In this document: piece after piece, positions 8,239 to 15,682 of the stretch
Layout: the number at the start of each line of letters is the position of its first letter
How positions within the stretch are numbered: position 1 is the stretch's first letter
Assembly: GCA_000989955.1 (NCBI GenBank)
Contig: LBTE01000002.1
Location: 173,126-208,562 of the forward strand
Direction: 5' to 3'
DNA: 35,437 nt
DNA from: a candidate division TM6 bacterium GW2011_GWF2_37_49
GTDB lineage: Bacteria; Babelota; Babeliae; Babelales; RVW-14
The notes under the pieces: generated by a model
Databases searched by the model: none
Seen by the model: only the letters and a program-made list of their open reading frames with translations
What the model was told of the DNA's origin: nothing
Program-made: the position numbers and the translations under genes

Positions 8239-9456
8239 TTACAGTGCGCTTTGAAACCATTTGCTATAAAGGTCTTCCATTGCGTTGGGTTCTTGTACGT
8301 CTACAACAATTTTGTCATTTTTTTCAAGACCTGAAAGCACTTGCCAGTAAGCTTCGTCTGTGATTCCAACAATGATTGCCTTTTCTACGAAGGTTTTATC
8401 TTCTTCTGTCCAAACAAAACGTGTTATTTTATCCGCGTTTTTTGTTTTAACCTCTTTTTTTAATTTTTTATCTAGCGATTTAAATCCAAAATTAACTTTG
8501 TCCGCGATTTTTTGAAGTATTGAAGAGTCAATTTGGAATGCCATGGAGTTTACGCATAAAGCGTCTTTGGCCTTTGCTATGCGAATTTGGGCATTTAACC
8601 GCATTCCTGGTCTTAGGGTTCTGTTTTTATTACTCATATTTACAGTTGCCTTGTAAAATGCCTGGGTATTGCCAGGGGTACCATTTTTGGGGATAAAACT
8701 GAGCTCTGAAATTTTGTTTTTAATCAAAATATCTGGATAGCTATTAATAATAATTTTAGCATTTTGACCGAGTTTTACTTGACCAACCTCACTTTCATCA
8801 ATATCAAGAACAGCTTTCATTACGCTTATATCTTCTGCGAGTTCAAAAAGTATGTTTTGAAAGTCGTTCAAAACGGCCATTCCTTTTGATATTCCAACGT
8901 TTATTATTATTCCATCTGCTGGGGCTATAATTTTAGTATTTTGTATTTCTAATTCAGCTTTTTCAAGAGTTATTTTTGCAGCATTACGGTCAGCAAGCGC
9001 TTTTAAATAATCAGCTTCGATTCGTTGAAATGCATTTTTGGAAAGTTGTCCTGATTTATAGAGTTGACTTTGTCGTTTATAATATTCTTCTTGATAATCA
9101 AGCTCGCTTTGTGCTTTATCTAGGGCATATTTGGCAATTTTTATATCATTGTTGCCTTTTACCAGATCAATAGTTGCTAAAAGTTGCCCTTTTTTTACTG
9201 TTTCATTTTCTTTAACAAGAACGTCATTGACCAGGCCGTTGACCTGGCTTCCTATTTTGTATGTCTCTTTAAGTTCAAGAATGCCTGCACATGAAAGGTC
9301 TTGAAGAATAGTTTTTGTTTCCGGATGTTCTGTTTTGTAAAGCTGCTTGTGTTCTTTATTTTTTATTAGCTTCTTATAAAGTTTAATGCAGCCAAACGTG
9401 GCTCCACATAAAATGGTTAGTGATATAATTAGATATAAAATTTTTATTTTATTCAT
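8239..9456 (-). CDS. MacA-like periplasmic adaptor, second copy (HlyD family)
   Basis: 405 residues, paralogous to the adaptor at 3383. The N-terminal anchor (ILYLIISLTILCGATFG) is followed by lipoyl halves (VNDVLVKENETVKKGQLLA and IAPADGIIINVGISKGMAV), a coiled-coil hairpin with YKRQSQLYKSGQLSKNAF and a barrel with LRPGMRLNAQIRIA. DIDESEVGQVKLGQ matches DVDESDIGMVKEGQ in the first copy. The ATG lies inside the 3' end of pgk (8-nt overlap, ATGAATAA), so it is probably translated by coupling to pgk. It should pair with the permease at 6998. Confidence 0.88.
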   Translation of the reverse strand: MNKIKILYLIISLTILCGATFGCIKLYKKLIKNKEHKQLYKTEHPETKTILQDLSCAGILELKETYKIGSQVNGLVNDVLVKENETVKKGQLLATIDLVKGNNDIKIAKYALDKAQSELDYQEEYYKRQSQLYKSGQLSKNAFQRIEADYLKALADRNAAKITLEKAELEIQNTKIIAPADGIIINVGISKGMAVLNDFQNILFELAEDISVMKAVLDIDESEVGQVKLGQNAKIIINSYPDILIKNKISELSFIPKNGTPGNTQAFYKATVNMSNKNRTLRPGMRLNAQIRIAKAKDALCVNSMAFQIDSSILQKIADKVNFGFKSLDKKLKKEVKTKNADKITRFVWTEEDKTFVEKAIIVGITDEAYWQVLSGLEKNDKIVVDVQEPNAMEDLYSKWFQSAL

Positions 9457-10651
9457 AAATCATCGCATTTAATCCAGGCATTTCCTGTTCTGGGTTTTTA
9501 CAACCAAGGTACTTTAATGTTGCACCGCCACCGGATGACAAAAAACTCATTTTCTCTTCAAGGCCAAACATGCAAGTTGCTGCTGTGGCATCACCTCCAC
9601 CAACGACTTTAAATGCTTTTGAGTCCGCAATCGCTTGAAGGATTTTTTGTGTGCCATTTTGTGCGTATTCTTCAGTATAAATACCCATTGTTCCGTTACA
9701 AAAAATAACATCAGCCGTTTGTATTTCTTGAGAAAAAAGGGTTATTGTTTCTGGCCCAATGTCAACGCATTGCGAATCTAATGTTATTTCATTAATTTTT
9801 ACAGTTTCAATTTTATTGTCGTTGAATATAATTTGATCAACAGGCAAAAGTAAATTTATTTTATTTAAAGTTGCCATTTGCTTTATCTGATTGGCCATAT
9901 CCAATGTTTCTGTATCGAACTTGAATGACTCGGGTACTTTGCTTTCCAGAAAGGCCAGCCCAAGCGGTCCACCAATTATTATTGATTTAGGTTTGATCTG
10001 ATCGTTGTTTTGAATAAGTTTTTTAAGCAAAGGAAGCTTATCTTTCAGCTTTATTCCGCCAAGAACCAAAACAAAATTTTGTGATGTGTTATTTCGAATC
10101 TTTTCAAGGTTTTCCAGCTCTTGTTCAATTAAAAAACCAAAGCCTCGATGGTTTTTATCAAATTGCTTTGCGAGAAGTGTAACTGAGGTATCTGAACGGT
10201 GTATTAATCCAAATGCATCATTAACATAAATGTCTGCTGTTGCAGCCAAAAGCTCAGCAAAATTTAAATTGTATTCCTTTTCACCATTAAAAAAGCGTAA
10301 ATTTTCAAGAAGCAAAATTGATGAGGCGTTTATGTTGCTCTGATTTTTCGCCTGAAGCAAATCTGGCTGATATTCAATATCATATCCTCTATTTTCAAAC
10401 CATGGAATTAAGATTTGAGTTGAAAGCTCATCATCATAAAAATGGGTTTTAGATTGTGCTTCTGGGCGTCCGATGTGTGTTCCAAGGACAATTTTGCCAC
10501 CAGCTTTTAAAATATAATCAATGGTTGGTAAGGTTGATTTTAGTTTAAAATCGCTCAAAATATGCCTTTTATAGACTGAAATATTTAGGTCTGAACGTAA
10601 AAAAACTCGTTTTTTATTTAAAATTAGCGCTTTTATAGAGGGTAAAATCAT
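9449..10651 (-). CDS. pgk: Phosphoglycerate kinase
   Basis: 400 residues, the normal bacterial length. Cytosolic glycolytic enzyme converting 1,3-bisphosphoglycerate and ADP to 3-phosphoglycerate and ATP. Family landmarks in order: RSDLN (19-23), HIGRP (59-63), LENLRF (115-120), YVNDAFG then HR (142-152), LGGIKLKDK (197-205), LLPVD (268-272), DIGPETI (297-303), CNGTMG (318-323), VGGGDATAA (350-358) and SSGGGATLKYL (372-382). Most bacterial PGKs have WNGPMGVFE at the nucleotide end; here Trp, Pro and the following Phe-Glu are changed (CNGTMGIYT). All other substrate-binding residues I can place are kept. AAAGG precedes the ATG. Unusually, it heads a cluster with exporter genes. Confidence 0.97.
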   Translation of the reverse strand: MILPSIKALILNKKRVFLRSDLNISVYKRHILSDFKLKSTLPTIDYILKAGGKIVLGTHIGRPEAQSKTHFYDDELSTQILIPWFENRGYDIEYQPDLLQAKNQSNINASSILLLENLRFFNGEKEYNLNFAELLAATADIYVNDAFGLIHRSDTSVTLLAKQFDKNHRGFGFLIEQELENLEKIRNNTSQNFVLVLGGIKLKDKLPLLKKLIQNNDQIKPKSIIIGGPLGLAFLESKVPESFKFDTETLDMANQIKQMATLNKINLLLPVDQIIFNDNKIETVKINEITLDSQCVDIGPETITLFSQEIQTADVIFCNGTMGIYTEEYAQNGTQKILQAIADSKAFKVVGGGDATAATCMFGLEEKMSFLSSGGGATLKYLGCKNPEQEMPGLNAMIYE

Positions 10652-10831
10652 TGTTTAATGCCTTTTTTTTATAAAATATTCAAATACAATCACAAAAGTA
10701 TCAAATTTTATATTTTAAACCAAGATAATGGATTTCGTTTAAATAAATTGCTTATTTAATGCGTATTTTAGTACATTTATAATAGAAGGAGGGGTAAAAT
10801 ATCTTAAAAATGTTTTTGTTCTGTAGGGTTG

Positions 10832-10860
10832 TTGACATGCAATACTTTATTGGATAATTT
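10832..10860 (+). promoter_or_regulatory. Possible promoter of the small acidic exported protein
   Basis: TTGACA at 10832-10837, a 17-nt spacer, and TAATTT at 10855-10860. The -35 is consensus and the -10 is poor. It lies in the 291-nt divergent region between pgk and the gene at 10943. No ORF is seen in that region. Confidence 0.4.
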
Positions 10861-10942
10861 GATATTATCTAATTGAAAATAATGTGAGTGTTGAATTTGT
10901 TGAAAGATAGAGGTATTTTAATTTATTTTAGGAGGATTTTTT

Positions 10943-11305
10943 ATGAAGTATTCAAAGATGATTTTCATTGCGATATCATTTGTTGCTGTTTCTGGATATG
11001 CATTAGCAATGACTGAATCTGAGGATAGCATTGATACAACGGCTACTCAGATAGCTGAAGAGCCAACAGAGGTTGCTCCTGTTGCTGAAGCGCCAGTTCA
11101 AGAAACTGTGCCAGCTGAAGAAGTGCCATCTGTTCCGGCAAAGGTTGATGAGGTTGTTTCAGCTAAATCGGTTGAAGAAGAAATTAAACCAGAAGCTGAA
11201 GAAGTTAAGCCTGAAGTTTCAGAATCTAAGTCACAAGACGAAGCCGATCTGGAAGATTTTTTCAAAGATCTAGCCATTGATGATAATAGCAACGAAGGTA
11301 AGTAA
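10943..11305 (+). CDS. Small acidic exported protein, unknown function
   Basis: 120 residues. Excellent RBS (AGGAGG at 10930-10935, 7 nt from the ATG). The signal peptide MKYSKMIFIAISFVAVSGYA is probably cleaved after ALA near residue 22. The mature part is a low-complexity, strongly acidic Glu/Pro/Val/Ala chain (EEPTEVAPVAEAPVQE, PEAEEVKPEVSES) ending in a short DLEDFFKDLAID segment. No domain is recognised. The composition resembles the linkers of the larger exported proteins in the window, so it could be an extended periplasmic or surface peptide. It stands alone, flanked by its own promoter region and a strong terminator. Confidence 0.85.
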   Translation: MKYSKMIFIAISFVAVSGYALAMTESEDSIDTTATQIAEEPTEVAPVAEAPVQETVPAEEVPSVPAKVDEVVSAKSVEEEIKPEAEEVKPEVSESKSQDEADLEDFFKDLAIDDNSNEGK

Positions 11306-11320
11306 TTATTCGTAAATTTA

Positions 11321-11361
11321 AAACGCAAAGAGGGCATCGTTGCGACGCCCTCTTTGCGTTT
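11321..11361. terminator. Strong bidirectional terminator
   Basis: Perfect 15-bp stem: AAACGCAAAGAGGGC at 11321-11335 pairs with 11347-11361 across an 11-nt loop. It lies between the stop of the 10943 gene and the stop of the convergent LolC-type gene at 11371, so it can serve both. Confidence 0.9.
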
Positions 11362-11370
11362 GTCTCAATG

Positions 11371-12690
11371 TTATTCTTGTTTCAATACTTGAGCTATCTT
11401 AACTTGTTTTGCCTGTCTTGATGGTAGCCACGTTGCAAAAAAGCCAATCAGAATTGTTACCAAAAAAACTATTATGAAGATATCAAGGTCCATTCTTGCT
11501 GGCAAATAAGATACATAATACACATCTGGCAGTTCAATGATTGGATATTTTTCAAGAAAATATCCGGCTGCTGCTGCTAGGGCAAGTCCGGCAATGGATG
11601 CCAAAAATGTTACTGTCATTCCTGTGTACAAAAATATTTTTCTTATTTGATTATTAGGCATTCCAAGCGCTTTAAAAATGGCAATATCGCGACGTTTTTG
11701 CTGAATTTGCATAAATAAGAGAGAAATCATGTTCAAGCTTGCAACGAGTGTGATTAAAGCCAAAATAAAGAACATTACATATTTTTCAAGTTTAAGAGAT
11801 GAAACTAGCGCTGGATAAAGCTCTTTCCACGATGTTATTTGCAAATCAGGTAATCGTTGTTTAAGCTTTTTTATGGCAAGAGTTTCGTAATCAGGTTTAA
11901 AAAGTATTGATAATAACAATGTTTTTAATGTATGTAAAAAACTTGAATTAGCCGTTTTTTGCTGTGTCTCATGGTTTGAGTTTTTAAGTTTTATAGTTAT
12001 CTGGTCTATCCCCTCTTCATTGAACACGGTGTTAATCGTTTGAAGCGAGCAAAATGCAAAGTTGTTATCATATTCTTCCAGACCAACATTAAAAATGCCT
12101 ACAACCTTAAATTGTTGCTTTTGCAAGAATAATCGTTTTTTGCTTGTTGGTTCTGGTATCAAAAGCTTTAAATTATCGCCTACTTTAATATTAAAATTAA
12201 GAGCTGTCTTATGTCCTATTATAATCTCGTTTTCACCAATGTTTTTGAGTAATACGTTTTTTTGTTCGATGCTTGAATTTAAAGGGCTAATAATTTTTGA
12301 CGCTATTGTAGAGATTTCAATTTCATTCGGTCCATCGACACCTTGCAAAAATATTACTGTTTGCGTGTTGTATTTATCTAAGATAGCCTGTCTTAAGGAT
12401 CTTGCGCCCACTGCTTTTATTTCATTGTTGAATTCAGCAAGTAATACATTTCTTAAGTCTTGGTATTCAAGTCTATTTCCTGGACTGGTTATTATTATTT
12501 GAGAATTGATTCCTTGCATTTTTTCATGAATAACCTTTTCAAATCCGTTTGTTATTATTAATGTCAGCATTAATGAAAATGTTCCAATTAATATTCCTAA
12601 AAAACAGATTTTTACCATAAATGCTATGTTTTTATCCTGACCTTTAAAGTTAAGATAGCGAAGCGCTACGAACAACGATAATGATTTCAT
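11371..12690 (-). CDS. LolC/LolE-type ABC permease (lipoprotein-release family)
   Basis: 439 residues. The opening FVALRYLNFKGQDKN with FMVKICFLGILIGTFSLML and ITNGFEKVIHEKMQGINSQI is typical of LolC/LolE, which with LolD extract lipoproteins from the inner membrane for transfer to LolA. One N-terminal helix, a periplasmic domain of about 240 residues, and three C-terminal helices (LITLVASLNMISLLFMQIQQ, then RRDIAIFKALGMPNNQIRKI) complete the FtsX fold. RBS AGGAAT precedes the ATG. No LolD or LolA gene is adjacent. The several lipoproteins in this window are possible clients. It could instead be a generic FtsX-family permease; the RYL...NGF start favours Lol. Confidence 0.82.
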   Translation of the reverse strand: MKSLSLFVALRYLNFKGQDKNIAFMVKICFLGILIGTFSLMLTLIITNGFEKVIHEKMQGINSQIIITSPGNRLEYQDLRNVLLAEFNNEIKAVGARSLRQAILDKYNTQTVIFLQGVDGPNEIEISTIASKIISPLNSSIEQKNVLLKNIGENEIIIGHKTALNFNIKVGDNLKLLIPEPTSKKRLFLQKQQFKVVGIFNVGLEEYDNNFAFCSLQTINTVFNEEGIDQITIKLKNSNHETQQKTANSSFLHTLKTLLLSILFKPDYETLAIKKLKQRLPDLQITSWKELYPALVSSLKLEKYVMFFILALITLVASLNMISLLFMQIQQKRRDIAIFKALGMPNNQIRKIFLYTGMTVTFLASIAGLALAAAAGYFLEKYPIIELPDVYYVSYLPARMDLDIFIIVFLVTILIGFFATWLPSRQAKQVKIAQVLKQE

Positions 12691-12827
12691 TTTTATTCCT
12701 AATTCAACTAATTAAATCAAATCATACTTTTTATTTAAGGATACAATAATTTAAATATTTTTTTGAAATTTGTTAGAAACAAAAATCTTTCTGTACTTTT
12801 TTTACATGTTTTTGATATTGTAAAACG

Positions 12828-12836
12828 TGTTATACT
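12828..12836 (+). promoter_or_regulatory. Extended -10 promoter of the lipoprotein/TA/rpiB operon
   Basis: TGTTATACT (TG, one base, then TATACT at 12831-12836) lies 55 nt before the ATG at 12891. No good -35 is present at 17 nt, which fits an extended -10 promoter. Confidence 0.5.
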
Positions 12837-12890
12837 GATGTGTCTGGTTGAAACAGAGAGACAAAATTTATTATTTTGAGGTTTGTTTTT

Positions 12891-13616
12891 ATGAAAAAGA
12901 AAACGTTGCTTATGCGAGCGCATTTATTAATTGGGTTTGTTGGCTTGATTATATTTTTTCATGGCTGTGTTCCATATTTTAAATTATCCAAATCAGAGTT
13001 TCCGCAGGGCAAAGAGCTTGATATAAAGCAGCTTGCCGTTACCAATCAATATTTGAAATCATCGACTATTTATAATAAGTATGCCACTCTTGCTATTTTT
13101 GACGTACTTTTGTTGGCGGATTCGGTTAGAAATGCTTATGTAAATTTAAACAGCCAAAAAACAGGCAAATCTCAAACGTCAAAAGAGGCTCTTCTAAACC
13201 GTCAGCTTGAAGAAAATAAGCATTGGATATCATTTTATGTGTTGGCCGACATCAGGCAGTTGTGCAACGAAAATATGAATGAAAAAAATCCACTCTGGAC
13301 TGTTTATTTGGATTTGGGAAAAAACAGGCGAGTTGAGTCCGAAAGCGTGAAAGAAGTTGAACTTGATCCTGAATATAGATTTTTCTTTGGCACAAAAATT
13401 AATTCTTTTAAAACTGCTTATTTAGTGCAGTTTCCTGCAATCGATGTTGAAGGTAATAATTATTTGACCGACTGTACTATTATTAAACTTGCGATTTGTT
13501 CAGTGGATAGGTCATGCGAGTTTGTTTGGAATTTGAGCGATATTCAAATGTCTTTGGCTAATATTGCAAAGTCTAAGAAAAAGGTAGAAAAAGATGAGGA
13601 TTTCTATTGGGGCTAA
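12891..13616 (+). CDS. Probable lipoprotein of unknown function with a C-terminus remade by an insertion
   Basis: 241 residues. The start is the ATG at 12891 preceded by GAGG; an in-frame TTG at 12876 lacks support. The basic N-terminus and hydrophobic core (HLLIGFVGLIIFFHGC) end in a cysteine, a degenerate lipobox, so lipidation is likely but not certain. No known domain. The last residues (KVEKDEDFYWG) are encoded by a copy of the rpiB start region read in another frame. At the downstream copy the same frame reads GGC TGA, so the ancestral gene probably ended at the same Gly, overlapping rpiB. The present stop TAA is only 2 nt before the MNT start. Confidence 0.8.
   Translation: MKKKTLLMRAHLLIGFVGLIIFFHGCVPYFKLSKSEFPQGKELDIKQLAVTNQYLKSSTIYNKYATLAIFDVLLLADSVRNAYVNLNSQKTGKSQTSKEALLNRQLEENKHWISFYVLADIRQLCNENMNEKNPLWTVYLDLGKNRRVESESVKEVELDPEYRFFFGTKINSFKTAYLVQFPAIDVEGNNYLTDCTIIKLAICSVDRSCEFVWNLSDIQMSLANIAKSKKKVEKDEDFYWG
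13579..13614 (+). repeat. 36-bp direct repeat, left copy (flanks the MNT-HEPN module)
   Basis: AAAAGGT, two variable bases, then 27 nt starting AAAAAGATGAGGATTTC and ending TTGGGGCT. The right copy is 14332-14367: 34 of 36 positions agree and the 27-nt core (13588-13614 and 14341-14367) is exact. This copy keeps an rpiB-like RBS and ATG (13594), which now reads only MRISIGAKHV before a stop. Confidence 0.95.
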
Positions 13617-13618
13617 GC

Positions 13619-13939
13619 ATGTTTGATAAAGAAATTATTAATGATATTAAAGATCGATTAATCAAGGCTTATTCACCGCAAGCAATCTATCTTTTTGGAT
13701 CATATGCATGGGGAAATCCAGACGAGCAAAGCGATTTGGATTTGTTAGTTGTTGTTAAAGAATCTGATGAGCGTTCGTATGTTCGTCCGAGAATTGGAGA
13801 AAGAGCCTTGGTTGGCGTGTTGGTTCCTCGCGACATAATCGTTTATACCTCCGATGAATTTAAAAAATATTCGGATGATACCTCTACTCTTTGTTATAAA
13901 ATAAAACAAGAGGGGAGGCTTTTGTATGGCCATATTTGA
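13619..13939 (+). CDS. MNT-domain nucleotidyltransferase, antitoxin of an MNT-HEPN pair
   Basis: 106 residues from the ATG at 13619 (GGGG just upstream); the in-frame TTG at 13607 lies inside the direct repeat. A minimal nucleotidyltransferase: the GSX10DXD motif is exact (Gly27-Ser28 through Asp39 and Asp41), with a third acidic residue at Asp72 (VPRDIIVYT). In MntA/HepT systems such proteins silence the HEPN RNase by AMPylating it; with all three acidic residues present, this one should be active. It overlaps the HEPN gene by 14 nt, so the two are co-translated. The pair sits between 36-bp direct repeats, consistent with arrival as a unit. Confidence 0.9.
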   Translation: MFDKEIINDIKDRLIKAYSPQAIYLFGSYAWGNPDEQSDLDLLVVVKESDERSYVRPRIGERALVGVLVPRDIIVYTSDEFKKYSDDTSTLCYKIKQEGRLLYGHI

Positions 13940-14333
13940 TGAATGGATTGAGAAAGCTAAGCAAGATTTAAGGGTTGCAAAGTTATTAATAAAAGAGGAA
14001 GAAGATGTTTGGGGTATTGCTGCCTATCACACGCAGCAATGTGCTGAAAAGGCATTGAAGGGTTATTTGAGCTACAAAAATCAGGCACTAAATAAAACCC
14101 ATAACCTTGTTCTGTTGTTAGACTTATGTAAAGCCATAGACTCAAGTTTCGGTAACTTCGAAAATGAGGCTATCGTTTTAACGCCGTATTCTTCGAAGTT
14201 TAGATATCCTGATGATGTGTGCATGATACATAAAGATGATGCTGCATTTGCAATTGTTGCAGCATCAAAAATTTTGAATTTCGTTAAATTAAAAATTTCA
14301 AACAAGCCTGACCCAAACTTAACCATTTTTTAA
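13926..14333 (+). CDS. HEPN-domain protein, toxin partner of MNT
   Basis: 135 residues. The helical HEPN fold is recognised by the N-terminal W..KAKQDLRVAKLLI, the QQCAEKALKGYL motif (37-48) and KTHNLVLLLDLC (57-68). Later comes FRYPDD (92-97), usual in the COG2250 branch that pairs with MNT genes. HEPN toxins of the HepT type cleave RNA through R-X4-6-H; here the nearest candidate is Arg93 to His102, with 8 residues between, so the RNase motif is not canonical. It may be a non-cleaving variant or a binding subunit. It starts within the MNT gene and ends 13 nt before rpiB. Confidence 0.88.
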   Translation: MAIFDEWIEKAKQDLRVAKLLIKEEEDVWGIAAYHTQQCAEKALKGYLSYKNQALNKTHNLVLLLDLCKAIDSSFGNFENEAIVLTPYSSKFRYPDDVCMIHKDDAAFAIVAASKILNFVKLKISNKPDPNLTIF

Positions 14334-14367
14334 AAGGTGCAAAAAGATGAGGATTTCTATTGGGGCT
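14332..14367 (+). repeat. 36-bp direct repeat, right copy (contains RBS and start of rpiB)
   Basis: Second copy of the repeat at 13579-13614. It includes the AAGG RBS, the ATG (14347) and the first seven codons of rpiB, so this is the original location and the left copy is the duplicate. The repeat period is 753 nt. Confidence 0.95.
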
Positions 14368-14766
14368 GATCATCGAGGTTTTGAATTAAAGCAGTTTATC
14401 ATTAATCAATTTAAAGATTATGAGTGGATTGATGTTGGTACTAATTCCAATGATCGTACCGACTATCCGCTGTATACCCAAAAAGTTTGTAGTGATATAT
14501 TGCAGCAAAACGCCTCTTTGGGTATTGTAATTTGTGGCTCTGGGGTAGGGGTTTCGATTGCTGCAAACAGGTTTAAAGGTATTTATGCGGCGTTGTGTTG
14601 GAATCCTCAGGTAGCCAAACATGCACGAGAGTACGATGGTTCCAATGTTTTGGCGCTTCCATCAAGTTTTATTACAACAGCAGAGGCAGTGGATATTGTG
14701 TCTGCTTGGTTGAATTCCGAGTTCAAGGGGGGCACTTATCTAAAGCGCCTTGAGATGATGGATTAG
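14347..14766 (+). CDS. rpiB: Ribose-5-phosphate isomerase B
   Basis: 139 residues. Cytosolic RpiB/LacAB-family sugar-phosphate isomerase interconverting ribulose-5-phosphate and ribose-5-phosphate. Landmarks: SIGADHRGFELK (4-15), DYP (39-41), GIVICGSGVGVSIAANR (59-75) with the catalytic Cys63 (Cys66 in E. coli), and GIYAALC (78-84). At the position of E. coli His99 (the HND segment) this protein has Tyr96 (EYDGSN), so ring-opening chemistry may differ. Other RpiB lineages also vary here. AAGG lies upstream of the ATG. Before the MNT-HEPN insertion the upstream lipoprotein gene probably overlapped this start. Confidence 0.95.
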   Translation: MRISIGADHRGFELKQFIINQFKDYEWIDVGTNSNDRTDYPLYTQKVCSDILQQNASLGIVICGSGVGVSIAANRFKGIYAALCWNPQVAKHAREYDGSNVLALPSSFITTAEAVDIVSAWLNSEFKGGTYLKRLEMMD

Positions 14767-14853
14767 GCGAGTTTTAAAATTTCTGGAAAATATTTTAAAA
14801 AGTTTTAAAATTAATTCATGTTTTTTTAAAAAAGGTTTTTTCGGGGAGTTGTT

Positions 14854-15339
14854 ATGAACAAGTATTTTCTTTACTTGAGTTTTGTGGGTGTTTTTTTAAT
14901 CAGTGGATGTTCTTGGTTTTCAGCCAAAAACAATGAAAGTAGCACGGAAAAAGTAGCTACAGAGGAAGATAAATTGGTTACAACAGATTCAGGACTTAAA
15001 TATAAAATTTTGACAGAAGCCGCTGCAGATGCCAAAAAGCCATCTCAAGGTCAAACTGTTAAAGTTCACTACACTGGCTGGCTAAAAGACGATAAGGCTA
15101 CAGACAAAAAAGGCAAAAAGTTTGATAGCAGCATCGATCGTGGACAAGCATTTATGTTCAAAGTTGGCGATGGACAAGTTATCAAGGGCTGGGACGAGGG
15201 TGTTATCGATATGAAAGTTGGCGAAAAGCGTTTTCTGGAGATTCCTGCAGCGCTTGGTTACGGTGAATATGGCGCCGGAGCGGTTATTCCTGGAAATGCA
15301 ACACTTCTTTTTGAAGTCGAACTTCTTGATATCGAATAA
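14854..15339 (+). CDS. FKBP-type peptidyl-prolyl isomerase lipoprotein
   Basis: 161 residues. Type II signal peptide with lipobox LISGC (Cys19), so a membrane-anchored periplasmic foldase. After a charged spacer, the FKBP domain runs from about residue 50: VKVHYTGWL, KFDSSIDRGQAFMFKVGDG, QVIKGWDEGV, MKVGEKRFLEIPAALGYGE, IPGNATLLFEVELLDI. All hydrophobic-pocket landmarks of the family (Tyr, Phe/Asp, Val-Ile, Trp, Tyr, Phe) are present, so activity is expected. GGGGAG RBS precedes the ATG. It probably assists folding of the many exported proteins encoded nearby. A perfect terminator follows within 30 nt. Confidence 0.95.
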   Translation: MNKYFLYLSFVGVFLISGCSWFSAKNNESSTEKVATEEDKLVTTDSGLKYKILTEAAADAKKPSQGQTVKVHYTGWLKDDKATDKKGKKFDSSIDRGQAFMFKVGDGQVIKGWDEGVIDMKVGEKRFLEIPAALGYGEYGAGAVIPGNATLLFEVELLDIE

Positions 15340-15365
15340 AATTTATTTGATATTTGATAAAGTTT

Positions 15366-15407
15366 AACAAAAACCGGCTCTCTTTTTTACGAGAGCCGGT
15401 TTTTGTT
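15366..15407 (+). terminator. Rho-independent terminator after the FKBP gene
   Basis: Perfect 17-bp stem: AACAAAAACCGGCTCTC at 15366-15382 pairs with 15391-15407 across an 8-nt loop. The 3' arm ends in TTTTTGTTATTTT. It can work on both strands. Confidence 0.92.
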
Positions 15408-15426
15408 ATTTTCAAAATTTTCATTC

Positions 15427-15477
15427 GCCAGGCAGCTCCCAATCATGGCTGGCAGGCCGCATCTAAAAACTTGTCAA
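15427..15477 (+). repeat. Intergenic repeat copy C (core only)
   Basis: GCCAGGCAGCTCCCAATCAT, then GGCTGGCAGGC, then CGCATCTAAAAACTTGTCAA. It matches copy D in this part and then diverges (TTTGCTGGCGCGAC). That tail resembles the tail of copy G rather than D, E and F. Downstream of and codirectional with the FKBP gene. The remainder of the 343-nt convergent gap holds the palindrome at 15598 and no convincing gene. Confidence 0.75.
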
Positions 15478-15597
15478 TTTGCTGGCGCGACTCATTGGTA
15501 GCTGGGTTTATGATGTATGGGCTCGTGTATCGTCCCGGAAATCATTGAGTTGGCGTGGGGCTGCGCGAATGTTTGTCATTCCTGTCCTATGCTTGTC

Positions 15598-15618
15598 ATC
15601 CTGAATTTATTTCAGGAT
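15598..15618. repeat. Palindromic hairpin resembling a widespread dispersed repeat
   Basis: ATCCTGAA, TTTAT, TTCAGGAT: an 8-bp perfect stem with a 5-nt loop, framed by TGTC on the left and CT on the right. From memory this type of sequence recurs in intergenic regions of unrelated bacteria. Here it lies between convergent genes. Confidence 0.6.
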
Positions 15619-15682
15619 CTATAATTCATTCAATCGATAATTGAAAAAACAAATACATGGATGCTGAAACATTGTGAGTCTT

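Noticed and set aside
12876..12890. TTG start for the lipoprotein gene at 12876
   Set aside because: The ATG at 12891 has a GAGG at suitable distance and gives a normal signal-peptide N-region.
15657..15682. Possible extra C-terminal or downstream gene between the FKBP and dikinase-like genes
   Set aside because: Only a short plus-strand ORF (15354-15548) covers the terminator and repeat copy C; no RBS and a repeat-derived sequence.
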